A DNA stretch of 36,436 bases from Neorhizobium sp. SHOUNA12A (GCF_023006505.1 NZ_JALBGV010000061.1:1-36436), one strand, 5' to 3'. Shown: positions 15,589-24,402, numbered from the stretch's first letter. A program made the numbers and translations. Notes: a model not told the origin generated them from the sequence alone.

Positions 15589-15627
15589 CGGAGCACTGTT
15601 CCGCTTTATATCCGGAGCACTGTTCCG
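15589..15627. promoter_or_regulatory. Twin 15-bp operators for the TetR regulator
   Basis: Two perfect copies of CGGAGCACTGTTCCG (15589-15603 and 15613-15627), 24 bases apart. Each is a near palindrome: CGGA...TCCG outside, with three inner mismatched pairs. The -10-like sequence TTTATAT lies between them. The position between divergent oxidoreductase and tetR genes suggests that one repressor controls both. Confidence 0.75.
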
Positions 15628-15643
15628 ATTGTCAAGGGGTACG

Positions 15644-16210
15644 ATGCGAGCCGACGCCAAAAAGAACTACGACCAGCTACTCGCCGTCGCTCGTCGCGTT
15701 GTCACCGAACAGGGCGCCGACGCGTCGTTGCGCGACGTTGCTCGCAAGGCGGGCGTAGGGCTTGGCACGCTTTATCGCCACTTCCCGACCCGGGAAGCTC
15801 TGCTCGAGGCCTTGCTTCGCACGAAGTTCGACGAGTCGGCACAAAGGGCGAGGGAACTCGAAAAGTGGGAAGACGCCGGAAACGCCCTCGTGACATGGCT
15901 GCGAGAGGCCATCGCGATGACCCACACCTATAGCGGCGCCATTGCGCCGATGGTTGTGGCAATCGCTGATGAAGGCTCCGCGCTCCATGCCTCATGCGTC
16001 AGCTTGCGCGCCGCCGGCACGCGGCTTCTTGCCCGTGCCCAGGCGGAAGGCGTGGCGAGAAGCGATATGGATGGCAATGACCTGTTCGCGCTGATCAGCG
16101 CCCTGGCGTGGCTCGCCGACCAGCCTCCGCTTGTGCCGCGCGCGGATCATCTTTTCGATGTTATATCGAGCGCGATCCTGACGGATCGACAAAAGCCCGC
16201 TGTTTCTTGA
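15644..16210 (+). CDS. TetR/AcrR-family repressor
   Basis: A 188-residue TetR-type regulator. The N-terminal helix-turn-helix is at about residues 10-55 (YDQLLAVARRVVTEQGADAS, then RDVARKAGVGLGTLYRHFP, then REALLEALL). The C-terminal helical ligand domain has no recognisable specificity. The ATG at 15644 follows AAGGGG by 4 bases. An upstream in-frame start at 15629 would lie at the edge of the second operator. It most likely represses itself and the divergent oxidoreductase through the twin operators. Confidence 0.88.
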   Translation: MRADAKKNYDQLLAVARRVVTEQGADASLRDVARKAGVGLGTLYRHFPTREALLEALLRTKFDESAQRARELEKWEDAGNALVTWLREAIAMTHTYSGAIAPMVVAIADEGSALHASCVSLRAAGTRLLARAQAEGVARSDMDGNDLFALISALAWLADQPPLVPRADHLFDVISSAILTDRQKPAVS

Positions 16211-16304
16211 GAGCGAATACGCCATCGGGACGCGTGAGTGTCACGATGTGCGTCGGTGGGGATCGCAATGGAACGCGGGTGCCGGTCCCCCACGCAGCCC
16301 GTTG

Positions 16305-16958
16305 TCAGACGGCCGACGCCGCTTTGAACACCGCCAGCTGAGCGTCGAAAGCCCGCTTGTAGGCGGACCGTGCTTCCGCGCGGGCGGTATAGGCGGATAG
16401 GTTTGGGTAGTCGTCCAGCATATCCGACGATGCTTTCAACCTGAGCAGCACCGTCACCATCAGCAGATCGCCGGCGCTGAACGCACCATCGAGCCAGTCA
16501 CGGTCGCCAAGGTGGCGGGAAAGGTCGACCAGCCGGTTCCGGATGGTGCCGTCGAGGGCGCGCAAACGCTGCTCGTACCAGGGCTCGTCACGCTCGAGGA
16601 TCCGGACGAGGCTGCGGTCGAAGATCGGCGGTTCCACCGTGTTGAGCGCGGCAAACATCCACGCGATCGCCCGCGCCCGGGCATTCGCGTCTTCCGGCAG
16701 CAGGCCGCCGTGGCGTTCGGCGATATGCAACACGATCGCCCCGGATTCGAACAGGATGAGATCGCCGTCTTCATAGGTCGGGATCTGCCCGAAAGGCTGA
16801 AGCGCCAGATGCGCGGGTTCCTTCATTGCTTTGAACGACAGAAGACGAACGTCGTAAGGCTGGGCCGCTTCTTCGAGCGCCCAGCGAACGCGCATGTCGC
16901 GCGCCAGCCCTCTGCCGCGATCGGGCGACTGTTCAAAGGCGGTAATGGTAATCGTCAT
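16305..16958 (-). CDS. Glutathione S-transferase family protein
   Basis: A 217-residue GST. The thioredoxin-like N-terminal half has RVRWALEEAAQPYDVRLLSF, the cis-proline loop FGQIPTYEDGDLILFESGAI and VLHIAERHGGLLP. The all-helical C-terminal half contains DWLDGAFSAGDLLMV, the usual N-capping box region. The ATG at 16958 has GGAGAG about 6 bases upstream. Substrate unknown; it may take part in detoxification along with the nearby oxidoreductase, but it is transcribed separately and is convergent with tetR. Confidence 0.87.
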   Translation of the reverse strand: MTITITAFEQSPDRGRGLARDMRVRWALEEAAQPYDVRLLSFKAMKEPAHLALQPFGQIPTYEDGDLILFESGAIVLHIAERHGGLLPEDANARARAIAWMFAALNTVEPPIFDRSLVRILERDEPWYEQRLRALDGTIRNRLVDLSRHLGDRDWLDGAFSAGDLLMVTVLLRLKASSDMLDDYPNLSAYTARAEARSAYKRAFDAQLAVFKAASAV

Positions 16959-17177
16959 TGGTGCTCTCCGTAGCGTGTTTGTCTTGAAGACGGTCGGCTA
17001 AACGGGATTCCGACACCTTTGCCCAAGATAATCCTTGCAGTCGGTCCACATACAGTTCCGCAGAACATGGATCGAGTTTGGCGGTTCGTCCATTGTCGTC
17101 GTATGCATGGTTCCGACAAAGAGCGGGCGACCGCTCATTTACCGCAGGAGGCCCTGCAAACAGACGGAGTTTTAAGA

Positions 17178-17660
17178 TTGAGCGTTGCCTTCACCAAGGA
17201 AGAGAGTTCCGAAACCGCTTCGGAAACCCTGCTGCCGGATCGTCCGATTTCGCCGCATCCGAACCTTGTGACGGAAGCGGGGCTGAAGGCGCTGGAACTG
17301 CAGCTCGCGCAGGCGCGTGAGGCCTATGGCGCGGCGAGCGCAATCGATGACATCAATGAACGGCGGCGCCAGCAGGCAAATCCGTTGCGCGACGCGCGCT
17401 ATTTTGCAGCGAGAGTTCACACGGCTCAGCTCGTCCCGGATCCGACCTCATCCGACAATGTCGCCTTTGGCAGCACCGTGACCTTCAGCCGCGACGATGG
17501 GCGCGTCCAGACATATAGGATCGTCGGAGAGGATGAAGCGGACCCCAAAACCGGATCGATTTCCTTCGTTTCGCCGGTAGCAAGGCTGCTGATGGGCAAG
17601 TCTGTCGGAGATGTGGTCGAAGCGAGCGGTCAGGAGCTGGAGGTTCTTGTAATCTCCTGA
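17178..17660 (+). CDS. GreA/GreB-family transcription elongation factor-like protein
   Basis: A 160-residue protein with a shortened Gre layout: a helical N-terminal region (LVTEAGLKALELQLAQAREA, then NERRRQQANPLRDARY) and the C-terminal GreA/GreB FKBP-like domain (FGSTVTFSRDDGRVQTYRIV, then PVARLLMGKSVGDVVE). Gre factors rescue backtracked RNA polymerase by stimulating transcript cleavage. Several rhizobial paralogues of this kind exist beside canonical GreA. TTG 17178 is chosen because GGAG (17166-17169) lies 8 bases before it and homologues begin SVAFTKEE; the open frame up to 17019 adds residues outside the family. Confidence 0.82.
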   Translation: MSVAFTKEESSETASETLLPDRPISPHPNLVTEAGLKALELQLAQAREAYGAASAIDDINERRRQQANPLRDARYFAARVHTAQLVPDPTSSDNVAFGSTVTFSRDDGRVQTYRIVGEDEADPKTGSISFVSPVARLLMGKSVGDVVEASGQELEVLVIS

Positions 17661-17785
17661 AATGCTCATATAGCCGCTGTATACGTGTTCAAACGGGCGA
17701 ATGACGGGTTGAGCAGGCGTTCGGCAATGGCTATCAGGTGCTGACCGCAAACGAACCTTCCGCGAACCACAAGGCGCATCCCGGC

Positions 17786-18718
17786 ATGACCCCAGATTTC
17801 CTCGTCACCCATTCGGGTGGCTTCCATGCCGACGAACTGCTGTCGAGCGTCGTCCTGAGCCGGCTTTTCCCAAAAGCTCGGATCGTTCGCAGCCGCGCGC
17901 CGGAATGGATCACGCCTGGTGCCGACCGCATCATCTACGACGTCGGCGGCGCCTATGACGCTGCGGCCCAGGTCTTCGATCATCACCAGCGCGGTGCGCC
18001 GTTGCGCGGGGACGGCCAGCCCTACAGCTCGTTCGGACTGGTCTGGAAACATTACGGCCGCGATTACCTTGCCGCCCTCAGCCTTCCGCAGGCCCATATC
18101 GAGGCTCTGCACGCCTCTTTCGATGCGAGCTTCGTGTTGCCGATCGATTTGATGGACAATGGTGCGCTCAGCCCCTCGATTGCGGGGCCGCTGGCCGGGC
18201 TCACTCTGCCATCTCTCCTGGAAACCCTGAAACCCGTGTTCGACGAAAAAGACCCGGAAGCGGAAAACGGCAGTTTCCATGCGGCACTTGCCATTGCTCG
18301 CAGTTTCGTCGAGGCAAGGATTGCCCAGAGCGCTGCCAAACTGCGGGCCGAGGCGCTCGTGCATCAGGCCATCGTGGATACGGGCGAGGGGCGCATTCTC
18401 GAATTGCCGACGGGAATGCCGTTCCGCCCGGCGATCATCAAGGCGGGCGCCGATCACCTGTTGTTCGTCGTTCACCCGCGCGACAAGGATTGGTGCCTCA
18501 CGACCATCCGCCGCGCGGATGAAGGTTTCGAGGTGCGCGCCGATCTGCCGGCGGCCTGGGCAGGCCTGACCGATCGCGATCTCGAGGCAGCCTGCGGCGT
18601 CGAGGGCGCGAGCTTCTGCCATAATGGCCGGTTCATTGCCGCTGCCAGGACCCGCGAGGCGGCGCTCGCCATGGCCGAGTTGGCGGTCAGGGAAGCCGTT
18701 TCCAACGGGACCAGGTAA
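17786..18718 (+). CDS. MYG1-family (UPF0160) metal-dependent hydrolase/nuclease
   Basis: A 310-residue protein of the MYG1 family, related to DHH phosphoesterases. Metal-binding motifs are visible: THSGGFHADELLSS at the N-terminus, IIYDVGG, and FDHHQRG, followed by SSFGLVWKHYGRDYL. Eukaryotic MYG1 is a 3'-5' RNA exonuclease; the bacterial role is not established. ATG 17786 begins close to the family's first strand. GTG 17738 would add 16 residues without a recognisable ribosome site. It stands alone on the plus strand between the gre-like and lysR genes. Confidence 0.87.
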   Translation: MTPDFLVTHSGGFHADELLSSVVLSRLFPKARIVRSRAPEWITPGADRIIYDVGGAYDAAAQVFDHHQRGAPLRGDGQPYSSFGLVWKHYGRDYLAALSLPQAHIEALHASFDASFVLPIDLMDNGALSPSIAGPLAGLTLPSLLETLKPVFDEKDPEAENGSFHAALAIARSFVEARIAQSAAKLRAEALVHQAIVDTGEGRILELPTGMPFRPAIIKAGADHLLFVVHPRDKDWCLTTIRRADEGFEVRADLPAAWAGLTDRDLEAACGVEGASFCHNGRFIAAARTREAALAMAELAVREAVSNGTR

Positions 18719-18810
18719 GGGCGACAGGGAACGGGCGGCGACCGAGGAGACACGATCGAGGGCCGGGCTTCCGCTTCCGGCGCCAATCAGATGTGCTAGA
18801 ACAGTCCATC

Positions 18811-20034
18811 ATGAGTTCCTCGCGGCCCACTTCGTCATCCACGATCCTGCATCACAGCCTCCGGCATCTGAGGGCGTTCCTCGCGGTCGTCGATACCGGC
18901 TCGGTGACAAAGGCGGCGGAGCTCTGCTTCGTCTCCCAGCCTGCCGTCACCCAGGCGCTGTCGAAGATCGAAAAAACCGCCGGCCTGCCGCTGTTTTCCC
19001 GCACGCCGCAGCGGATCTTTGCCAATGGCGCCGGTGAAATCCTGGCGCTGCGCATCAAGCGCGCCTTCGGATACCTTGATCCCGCCCTGTCGGAACTGTC
19101 GCCGCGACTGCGGGTGACGGCGACGACCGCGCAGCTGAAATCGCTGATAGCGGTCCGAGAAACCGAGAATTTTACGCTTGCTGCGGCCCGCCTGGGCCTC
19201 AGCCAGCCGGCGGTCTATCGCGCCGTCGGCCAGCTCGAAGAGGAGGCGGCGCGGCCGCTGTTCGAACGGACGTCCTACGGCATCGTCGCGACGCGTGCGG
19301 CCCATGCGCTGGCCCAGGCGGCAAGGCTCGCCTTCATCGAGCTCGAACAGGCGGATGCGGATCTTGCGGAACTGACGGCGGCCGAGATCGGCCAGATCGT
19401 CATCGGCGCCACGCCGCTTGCCAAATCCTATGTGCTGCCGAAAGCGATTGCCGGTTTCCGCAAGATCCGGCCGAACCTGCCGATCCAGATCCAGGAGGGT
19501 CCTTACCCGGACCTGCTGGGCGCTCTCCGCCGGGGCGAAGTGGATTTCATGCTCGGCGCGCTTCGGGTGCCGGCGCCGATCGGCGATGTGGAGCAGAAGG
19601 TGCTGTTCCACGACACGGTGGTCATGGTTTCGGGGCAGGCGCATCCGCTGGCCGGCCGTGAGGAACTGACCATCGAGGAGCTTGCCGCCTTCCCCTGGGT
19701 CGTCAACCAGAGCGGCACGCCGATGCGCCGGTATTTCGACAGCGTCTTTACCGGTTCGGCAAGCGGGCCGCCGAAGAGCATCGTCGAAACCGGCTCACTG
19801 ATCCTGATGCGCGAGCTTCTCGATTCCAGCGACCATCTCGGCTGCACCTCCCGTCTTCAGGCGGAAGCCGAGATCGCCCGCGGGCTGATGCGGGCGCTGC
19901 CCTTCGATCTCAGCCACACGTCGCGGCCGATCGGGGTGACGACGAGAAGGGACTGGCTGCCGACGGCGGCGCAGCAGGCGTTTCTGGAACTTTTGCCGAC
20001 CTGGTCCGAGCGTCCGGCCGATCGATCGCTATAA
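18811..20034 (+). CDS. LysR-family regulator with two tandem helix-turn-helix domains
   Basis: A 407-residue LysR-type regulator, about 100 residues longer than usual. Two winged-helix domains follow each other: residues 18-67 (LRHLRAFLAVVDTGSVTKAA, SQPAVTQALSKIE, LPLFSRT) and 109-152 (LKSLIAVRETENFTLAAARL, SQPAVYRAVGQLE, RPLFERT). A normal LysR effector-binding domain runs from about 190 to the end (GQIVIGATPLAKSYVLPKAI, RRGEVDFMLGALR). GbpR of Agrobacterium, from memory, has a similar layout. ATG 18811 has only a weak ribosome site, and GTG 18793 is possible. It ends 176 bases before the promoter of the liv operon and may regulate it. Confidence 0.88.
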   Translation: MSSSRPTSSSTILHHSLRHLRAFLAVVDTGSVTKAAELCFVSQPAVTQALSKIEKTAGLPLFSRTPQRIFANGAGEILALRIKRAFGYLDPALSELSPRLRVTATTAQLKSLIAVRETENFTLAAARLGLSQPAVYRAVGQLEEEAARPLFERTSYGIVATRAAHALAQAARLAFIELEQADADLAELTAAEIGQIVIGATPLAKSYVLPKAIAGFRKIRPNLPIQIQEGPYPDLLGALRRGEVDFMLGALRVPAPIGDVEQKVLFHDTVVMVSGQAHPLAGREELTIEELAAFPWVVNQSGTPMRRYFDSVFTGSASGPPKSIVETGSLILMRELLDSSDHLGCTSRLQAEAEIARGLMRALPFDLSHTSRPIGVTTRRDWLPTAAQQAFLELLPTWSERPADRSL

Positions 20035-20210
20035 CCAGAACTTATAAGTCCGGCAGATGAACTGATTAAGCCTGAAGACGCAGGCGGGCTAATGTGCAAA
20101 TGCGCCAGACGGGTGGAGAGATTGGCGTTTGGGGGCGGGCATCGCGATGTTCCGCCTCTGGAGGTTAACAAAAAGTTGAAAACGGCGGGGCGCCAAGGCA
20201 TCCGGGCCCG

Positions 20211-20240
20211 TTGACTGACATATCGACCGTCTACGATATA
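20211..20240 (+). promoter_or_regulatory. Promoter of the livKHMGF-like operon
   Basis: TTGACT (20211-20216), 18 bases and GATATA (20235-20240), the same elements and spacing as at 13160-13189. The leader downstream forms a hairpin CCGGGC-TGAA-GCCCGG about 70 bases before the ATG. The rest of the 298-base gap from 20035 shows nothing else clear. Confidence 0.6.
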
Positions 20241-20332
20241 GGCTACCAGTTATGACAGGCCCGGGCTGAAGCCCGGATGCTGTCCGGCAAGGCGTCTATA
20301 AGAAAATTTCGCGCTCTGAGGAGGAGGGAAGC

Positions 20333-21511
20333 ATGCTCAATAGAAGAACGCTCATCGCAGCGGCAGGCGTGGCGCTCAGCTGCCTGGCTGCCATTCCGGC
20401 AGCCGCCCAGGAAACCATCAAGATCGGCCTCATCCTGCCGATGACCGGTCCATTCGCGTCAACCGGCCGTCAGGTTTCGGCCGGCGCCAAGACCTTCATG
20501 GCGATGAAGGGCGACACCGTCGCGGGCAAGAAGATTGAGCTCGTCATCCGCGACGACGCCGGCACGGCCGACCAGACCCGCCGCATCGCCCAGGAACTGG
20601 TCGTCAACGACGGCGCCAAGGTTCTGGCCGGCTTCGGCCTGACGCCGCTTGCCATGGCGGTTGCGCCGGTCGCCACCCAGGCGAAGATCCCGTCGGTGGT
20701 CATGGCAGCCGGCACGGCTTCGATCACCAAGGCGTCGGAATACATCACCCGCACCTCGGGCACCCTGCCGCAATATTCGCTGCCGGTCGGCACCTGGGCT
20801 GCCGCCAACAAGATCAAGAAGGTGGTGACCCTCGTTTCCGACTACGGCCCGGGCATCGATGCCGAGAAGTGGTTCACCAAGGAATTCAAGGCTAAGGGCG
20901 GCGAGATCGTCGAGGCCGTGCGCGTGCCGCTCGCCAACCCCGATTTCGCGCCCTTCCTGCAGCGCGTCCGTGACGCCAAGCCCGATGCGGTCTTCGTGTT
21001 CCTGCCCTCGGGCGCCGGTTCGCTGTTCATGAAGCAGTTCGCCGACCGTGGCCTCGCCGATGCCGGCATCAAGCTGATTGCGACAGGCGACGTCACCGAC
21101 GACGATATCCTCAACTCGATGGGCAAGCCGGCAATCGGCACCATTACCGGCCATTTCTATGCCACCGCGCATGACAGCCCGGAAAACAAGGCCTATGTCG
21201 CTGCCTTCAAGAAGGCCAATGCCGACATGCGCCCGAACTTCATGTCGGTCGGCGGTTTCGACGGCATGGCGCTGATTTACGCAGCGCTCGAAAAGACCAA
21301 GGGCGATGTCACCGGCCCAGCCTTTATGGCAGCCGTCAAGGGCCTCTCCTGGACGAGCCCGCGTGGTCCCGTCTCGATCGACCCAGAAACGCGCGACATC
21401 ATCCAGAACATCTACATTCGCGAGGTCAAGGACGTGAACGGCGAGCTGCAGAACGTCGAGTTCCAGACGTTCAAGGATCTCAAGGATCCGGAAAAGGCCG
21501 ACGCCAAGTAA
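20333..21511 (+). CDS. Branched-chain amino-acid-type (Liv/HAAT) periplasmic binding protein of the operon
   Basis: Binding protein of 392 residues in the Peripla_BP_6 family. Signal peptide MLNRRTLIAAAGVALSCLAA, cleavage near AAA-QE, and mature start IKIGLILPMTGPFASTGRQV. The ATG at 20333 follows GGAGGAGGG. It closely parallels the protein at 13281 along its whole length. Differences cluster in ligand-facing loops: TATTSAIMPQ in the first copy versus VMAAGTASITKA here. Different ligands for one transporter are therefore plausible. It heads the operon with permeases and ATPases, separated from the first permease by 250 bases containing an intergenic repeat. Confidence 0.92.
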   Translation: MLNRRTLIAAAGVALSCLAAIPAAAQETIKIGLILPMTGPFASTGRQVSAGAKTFMAMKGDTVAGKKIELVIRDDAGTADQTRRIAQELVVNDGAKVLAGFGLTPLAMAVAPVATQAKIPSVVMAAGTASITKASEYITRTSGTLPQYSLPVGTWAAANKIKKVVTLVSDYGPGIDAEKWFTKEFKAKGGEIVEAVRVPLANPDFAPFLQRVRDAKPDAVFVFLPSGAGSLFMKQFADRGLADAGIKLIATGDVTDDDILNSMGKPAIGTITGHFYATAHDSPENKAYVAAFKKANADMRPNFMSVGGFDGMALIYAALEKTKGDVTGPAFMAAVKGLSWTSPRGPVSIDPETRDIIQNIYIREVKDVNGELQNVEFQTFKDLKDPEKADAK

Positions 21512-21520
21512 GGGCAGGGA

Positions 21521-21660
21521 TAGCCCCTCACCCCGCCTCCGCTTCGCTCGGCGCACCCTCTCCCCGTAAACGGGGCGAGGGGGGAACCGCAACCGGCGCG
21601 GCATAAGCCTTCTCCACGACTTGACGGGGGAAAGGTGCCGGCAGGTGGATGAAGGGCAGG
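21521..21660. repeat. RIME-like intergenic palindromic repeat inside the liv operon
   Basis: The gap between the binding-protein and livH-like genes contains a C-rich block (CCCCTCACCCCGCC), then a hairpin: CCCTCTCCCCG (21556-21566) and CGGGGCGAGGG (21571-21581) around TAAA with one mismatch. Further on, GGTGCCGGCAGGTGGATGAA occurs. Both pieces resemble the abundant extragenic palindromes of Rhizobiaceae and Brucellaceae. The hairpin could lower expression of downstream genes or stabilise the upstream mRNA, as expected for a binding protein needed in excess. Confidence 0.65.
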
Positions 21661-21761
21661 TTCATAACAAGAAGGTCAAGGCACTTGAGCCCCGTCGTTT
21701 TCCCGGCGACAATGCCGGGCAACATCATCGCTCGCAACAGGGCCTCGCAGAGAAGATTTAT

Positions 21762-22619
21762 ATGCTGACAATCCTGTTCGACGGCATCGCCTATGGGATG
21801 CTGCTTTTCATTCTGGCCTGCGGGCTGACGGTGACGCTCGGTCTGATGAACTTCATCAACCTGGCGCATGGCGCCTTTGCCATGGCCGGCGGCTACGTGA
21901 CCGTGGTGATGATGAACCGCTACGGCATCTCCTTCTACTGGTGCCTGCCGGCGGCCTTCCTCGTCTCGGCGCTGATCGGCCTCGTGCTGGAGCGGACGCT
22001 CTACCAGTGGCTCTACCAGGCAAGCCATCTGGACCAGGTCCTGTTCTCGATCGGCATCGTCTTCATGGCGATCGCCGCGACCGACTATTTCATGGGCGGC
22101 CAGCAGCAGCTGATCAACCTGCCGCCGGAACTGTCCGGCCGCATGGACGTGTTCGGCGTCGGCGTCGGCCGCTACCGGCTTTTCACCATCGTCGTCTGCG
22201 CCGCGCTGGCGCTGGCGTTGCAGCTGATCCTCTCGAAGACTCGCTTCGGCAGCCGGCTGCGCGCCGCCGTCGATGACCGGCGCGTCGCCATGGGCCTCGG
22301 CATCAACGTGCCGCTCGTCTTCGCGCTGACCTTCGCCTTCGGTTCGGGCCTTGCCGGCCTCGGCGGGGCGATGGGCGCGGAAATCCTCGGGCTCGATCCG
22401 AACTTCCCGCTGAAATTCATGATCTACTTCCTCATCGTCGTCTCGGTCGGCGGCACGTCCACCGTCTCCGGTCCGTTCCTCGCCGCCCTGCTGCTCGGCA
22501 TTGCCGACGTGGCCGGCAAATATTACGTGCCGGCGATCGGTCCCTTCGTCATCTACGCGCTGATGATCGTCATGCTGATCGTGCGGCCGAACGGCCTGTT
22601 CTCAAGGGGTGGCCGATGA
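21762..22619 (+). CDS. livH: Branched-chain amino-acid-type ABC permease (LivH family)
   Basis: A 285-residue inner-membrane permease of the HAAT family. The N-terminus FDGIAYGMLLFILACGLTVT followed by GLMNFINLAHGAFAMAGGYV is the LivH signature. About eight hydrophobic helices are seen. The cytoplasmic coupling loop is RFGSRLRAAVDDRRVAMGLGI. ATG 21762 follows AGAGAAG; the open frame up to 21621 lies in the repeat region and is rejected. It overlaps livM by 4 bases. Substrate is set by the binding proteins and is not known. Confidence 0.9.
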   Translation: MLTILFDGIAYGMLLFILACGLTVTLGLMNFINLAHGAFAMAGGYVTVVMMNRYGISFYWCLPAAFLVSALIGLVLERTLYQWLYQASHLDQVLFSIGIVFMAIAATDYFMGGQQQLINLPPELSGRMDVFGVGVGRYRLFTIVVCAALALALQLILSKTRFGSRLRAAVDDRRVAMGLGINVPLVFALTFAFGSGLAGLGGAMGAEILGLDPNFPLKFMIYFLIVVSVGGTSTVSGPFLAALLLGIADVAGKYYVPAIGPFVIYALMIVMLIVRPNGLFSRGGR

Positions 22620-23653
22620 GCGTTCTTCCGCAGGAAACCACCGTGTCCGCAAATTCCTCCACCGCTGCAGCGGAAACCCGTGCTGCCAAGCTGATGAAGC
22701 GCCGGAGCCGCATCCGCTTCTACGAGATCATCGTCTGGATCGCCGCGATCGCCGCTTATTTCCTGCTGCCGTCGAAGATGCTGATCCTCACCGAGATCGC
22801 CATCCTGGCGCTGTTTGCGGTGTCGCTCGACCTGGTGCTCGGGTTTGCCGGCATCGTCTCGCTCGGCCATACCGCCTTCTTCGGCCTCGGCGCCTATGTG
22901 GCGGGCCTGATGGCGCAGCATTATTTCGCCGAACCGGTGACCGGGTTGATCGTCGCGGGCGTTGCCTCCGGCGTGCTCGGCCTGCTCACCAGCTTCCTGA
23001 TCCTGCGCGGCTCCGACCTCACCCGCCTGATGACGACGCTCGGCATCGGCCTGATGATGGCGGAAGTCGCCAACCAGATGGCCTGGCTGACCGGCGGCGC
23101 CGACGGGCTTTCCGGCTTTTCGCCCGGCCCTATCCTCGGCATGTTCGAGTTCGACCTGTTCGGCAAGGTCGGTTATCTCTATTGCGTCGGCGTGCTCTTC
23201 ATCGGCACGATGATCATGCGGCGCATTGCCTTTTCGCCTTTCGGCCTGTCGCTGAAGGCAATCAAGGGCAATTCGATGCGCTCCGCCATGGTCGCCGTGC
23301 CGGCGCGCAAGCGCATCGTCACCGCCTATACGGTCGCGGCCGTGTTTGCCGGCATGGCGGGAGCACTGCTCACCCAGACCACCGCCTTTGTCTCGCCCGA
23401 CGTGCTCGCCTTCCATCGCTCGGCCGACGTCCTGCTGGTGCTCGTCATCGGCGGTACCGGCTATCTCTATGGCGGCATCTTCGGGGCGATCCTGTTCACC
23501 CTGGTCAAGGACTGGCTGTCGGTGATCACGCCGCAATACTGGATGTTCTATATCGGCATGTTGCTCGTCATCCTGGTGCTGATCGGCCGTGACCGGCTGT
23601 CGCGCTGGGTCGAATACCTGCCCGAGCGCCTCTCGAAGAAGGAGGACCGCTGA
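22616..23653 (+). CDS. livM: Branched-chain amino-acid-type ABC permease (LivM family)
   Basis: Second permease, 345 residues. A hydrophilic N-terminal tail of about 35 residues precedes helices with the LivM pattern LDLVLGFAGIVSLGHTAFFG (around residue 75). The end is typical: VIGGTGYLYGGIFGAILFTL, then LIGRDRLSRWVEYLPERL. ATGA overlap with livH at 22616 and a one-base stop-start overlap with livG show tight coupling in one operon. Confidence 0.9.
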   Translation: MSVLPQETTVSANSSTAAAETRAAKLMKRRSRIRFYEIIVWIAAIAAYFLLPSKMLILTEIAILALFAVSLDLVLGFAGIVSLGHTAFFGLGAYVAGLMAQHYFAEPVTGLIVAGVASGVLGLLTSFLILRGSDLTRLMTTLGIGLMMAEVANQMAWLTGGADGLSGFSPGPILGMFEFDLFGKVGYLYCVGVLFIGTMIMRRIAFSPFGLSLKAIKGNSMRSAMVAVPARKRIVTAYTVAAVFAGMAGALLTQTTAFVSPDVLAFHRSADVLLVLVIGGTGYLYGGIFGAILFTLVKDWLSVITPQYWMFYIGMLLVILVLIGRDRLSRWVEYLPERLSKKEDR

Positions 23654-24402
23654 TGAGCGAGATCGTTCTCGAAACCAGGCACCTGGTGCGTCGCTTCGGT
23701 GCCTTCCTCGCCACCAATGACGTCAGCCTGAAGGTGGAGCGCGGCGCCCGCCACGCCCTGATCGGCCCGAACGGCGCCGGCAAGACGACGCTGATCAACC
23801 TCCTGACCGGCGTGCTGCCGCCCTCGGAAGGCCAGGTCTTCCTCGAAGGCGAGGACATCACCTCGATGGCCTCGTTCCGTCGCGTCAAGCGCGGGCTCAC
23901 CCGCACCTTCCAGATCAACCAGCTGTTCAACGAGTTCACGCCGCTCGAAACCGTGGCGCTGGCGATCGCCGAGCGCGAAGGCGTCGGCCACAATCTGTGG
24001 CGGTCGATCGCCGGTTACGGCAAGGTGGTCGACGAGGCGGCAGCCCTGCTGGCCCGTTTCGGCCTGGCCTCCGTCATGGGCGAGCGCACCGTGATCCTGC
24101 CCTATGGCAAGCAGCGCCTGCTCGAGATCGCGCTGGCCTTTGCATCAAAGCCGCGAGTGCTGCTGCTCGACGAACCGGCTGCCGGCGTGCCCGAAGACGA
24201 GCGGCACGAAGTGCTGCAGATTGTCTCCGACCTTCCGGCCGACGTCACCGTGCTGCTGATCGAGCACGACATGGATCTGGTCTTCTCGTTCGCCAACCGG
24301 ATCTCGGTTCTGGTGGCGGGCGCCGTCTTCGTCGAGGGAACGGTTGCGGAAATCTCCACCGATCCGCGCGTCAAGGCCGTCTATCTCGGAGAAAATGCAT
24401 GA
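23653..24402 (+). CDS. livG: Branched-chain amino-acid-type ABC ATPase (LivG family)
   Basis: ATP-binding protein of 249 residues. Walker A is GPNGAGKTT, the signature region is LPYGKQRLLEIALAF (LSxGxQ-like, as in LivG), and Walker B is VLLLDEPAAG. The H-loop is LLIEHDMDLVF. The middle RTFQINQLFNEFTPLETVAL matches the LivG Q-loop region. It forms the ATPase pair with livF, whose start overlaps its stop by 4 bases. Confidence 0.92.
   Translation: MSEIVLETRHLVRRFGAFLATNDVSLKVERGARHALIGPNGAGKTTLINLLTGVLPPSEGQVFLEGEDITSMASFRRVKRGLTRTFQINQLFNEFTPLETVALAIAEREGVGHNLWRSIAGYGKVVDEAAALLARFGLASVMGERTVILPYGKQRLLEIALAFASKPRVLLLDEPAAGVPEDERHEVLQIVSDLPADVTVLLIEHDMDLVFSFANRISVLVAGAVFVEGTVAEISTDPRVKAVYLGENA

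Noticed and set aside
17019..17177. N-terminal extension of the GreA-like protein
   Set aside because: The extra residues do not fit the family, while TTG 17178 has a well-placed GGAG and the expected first residues.
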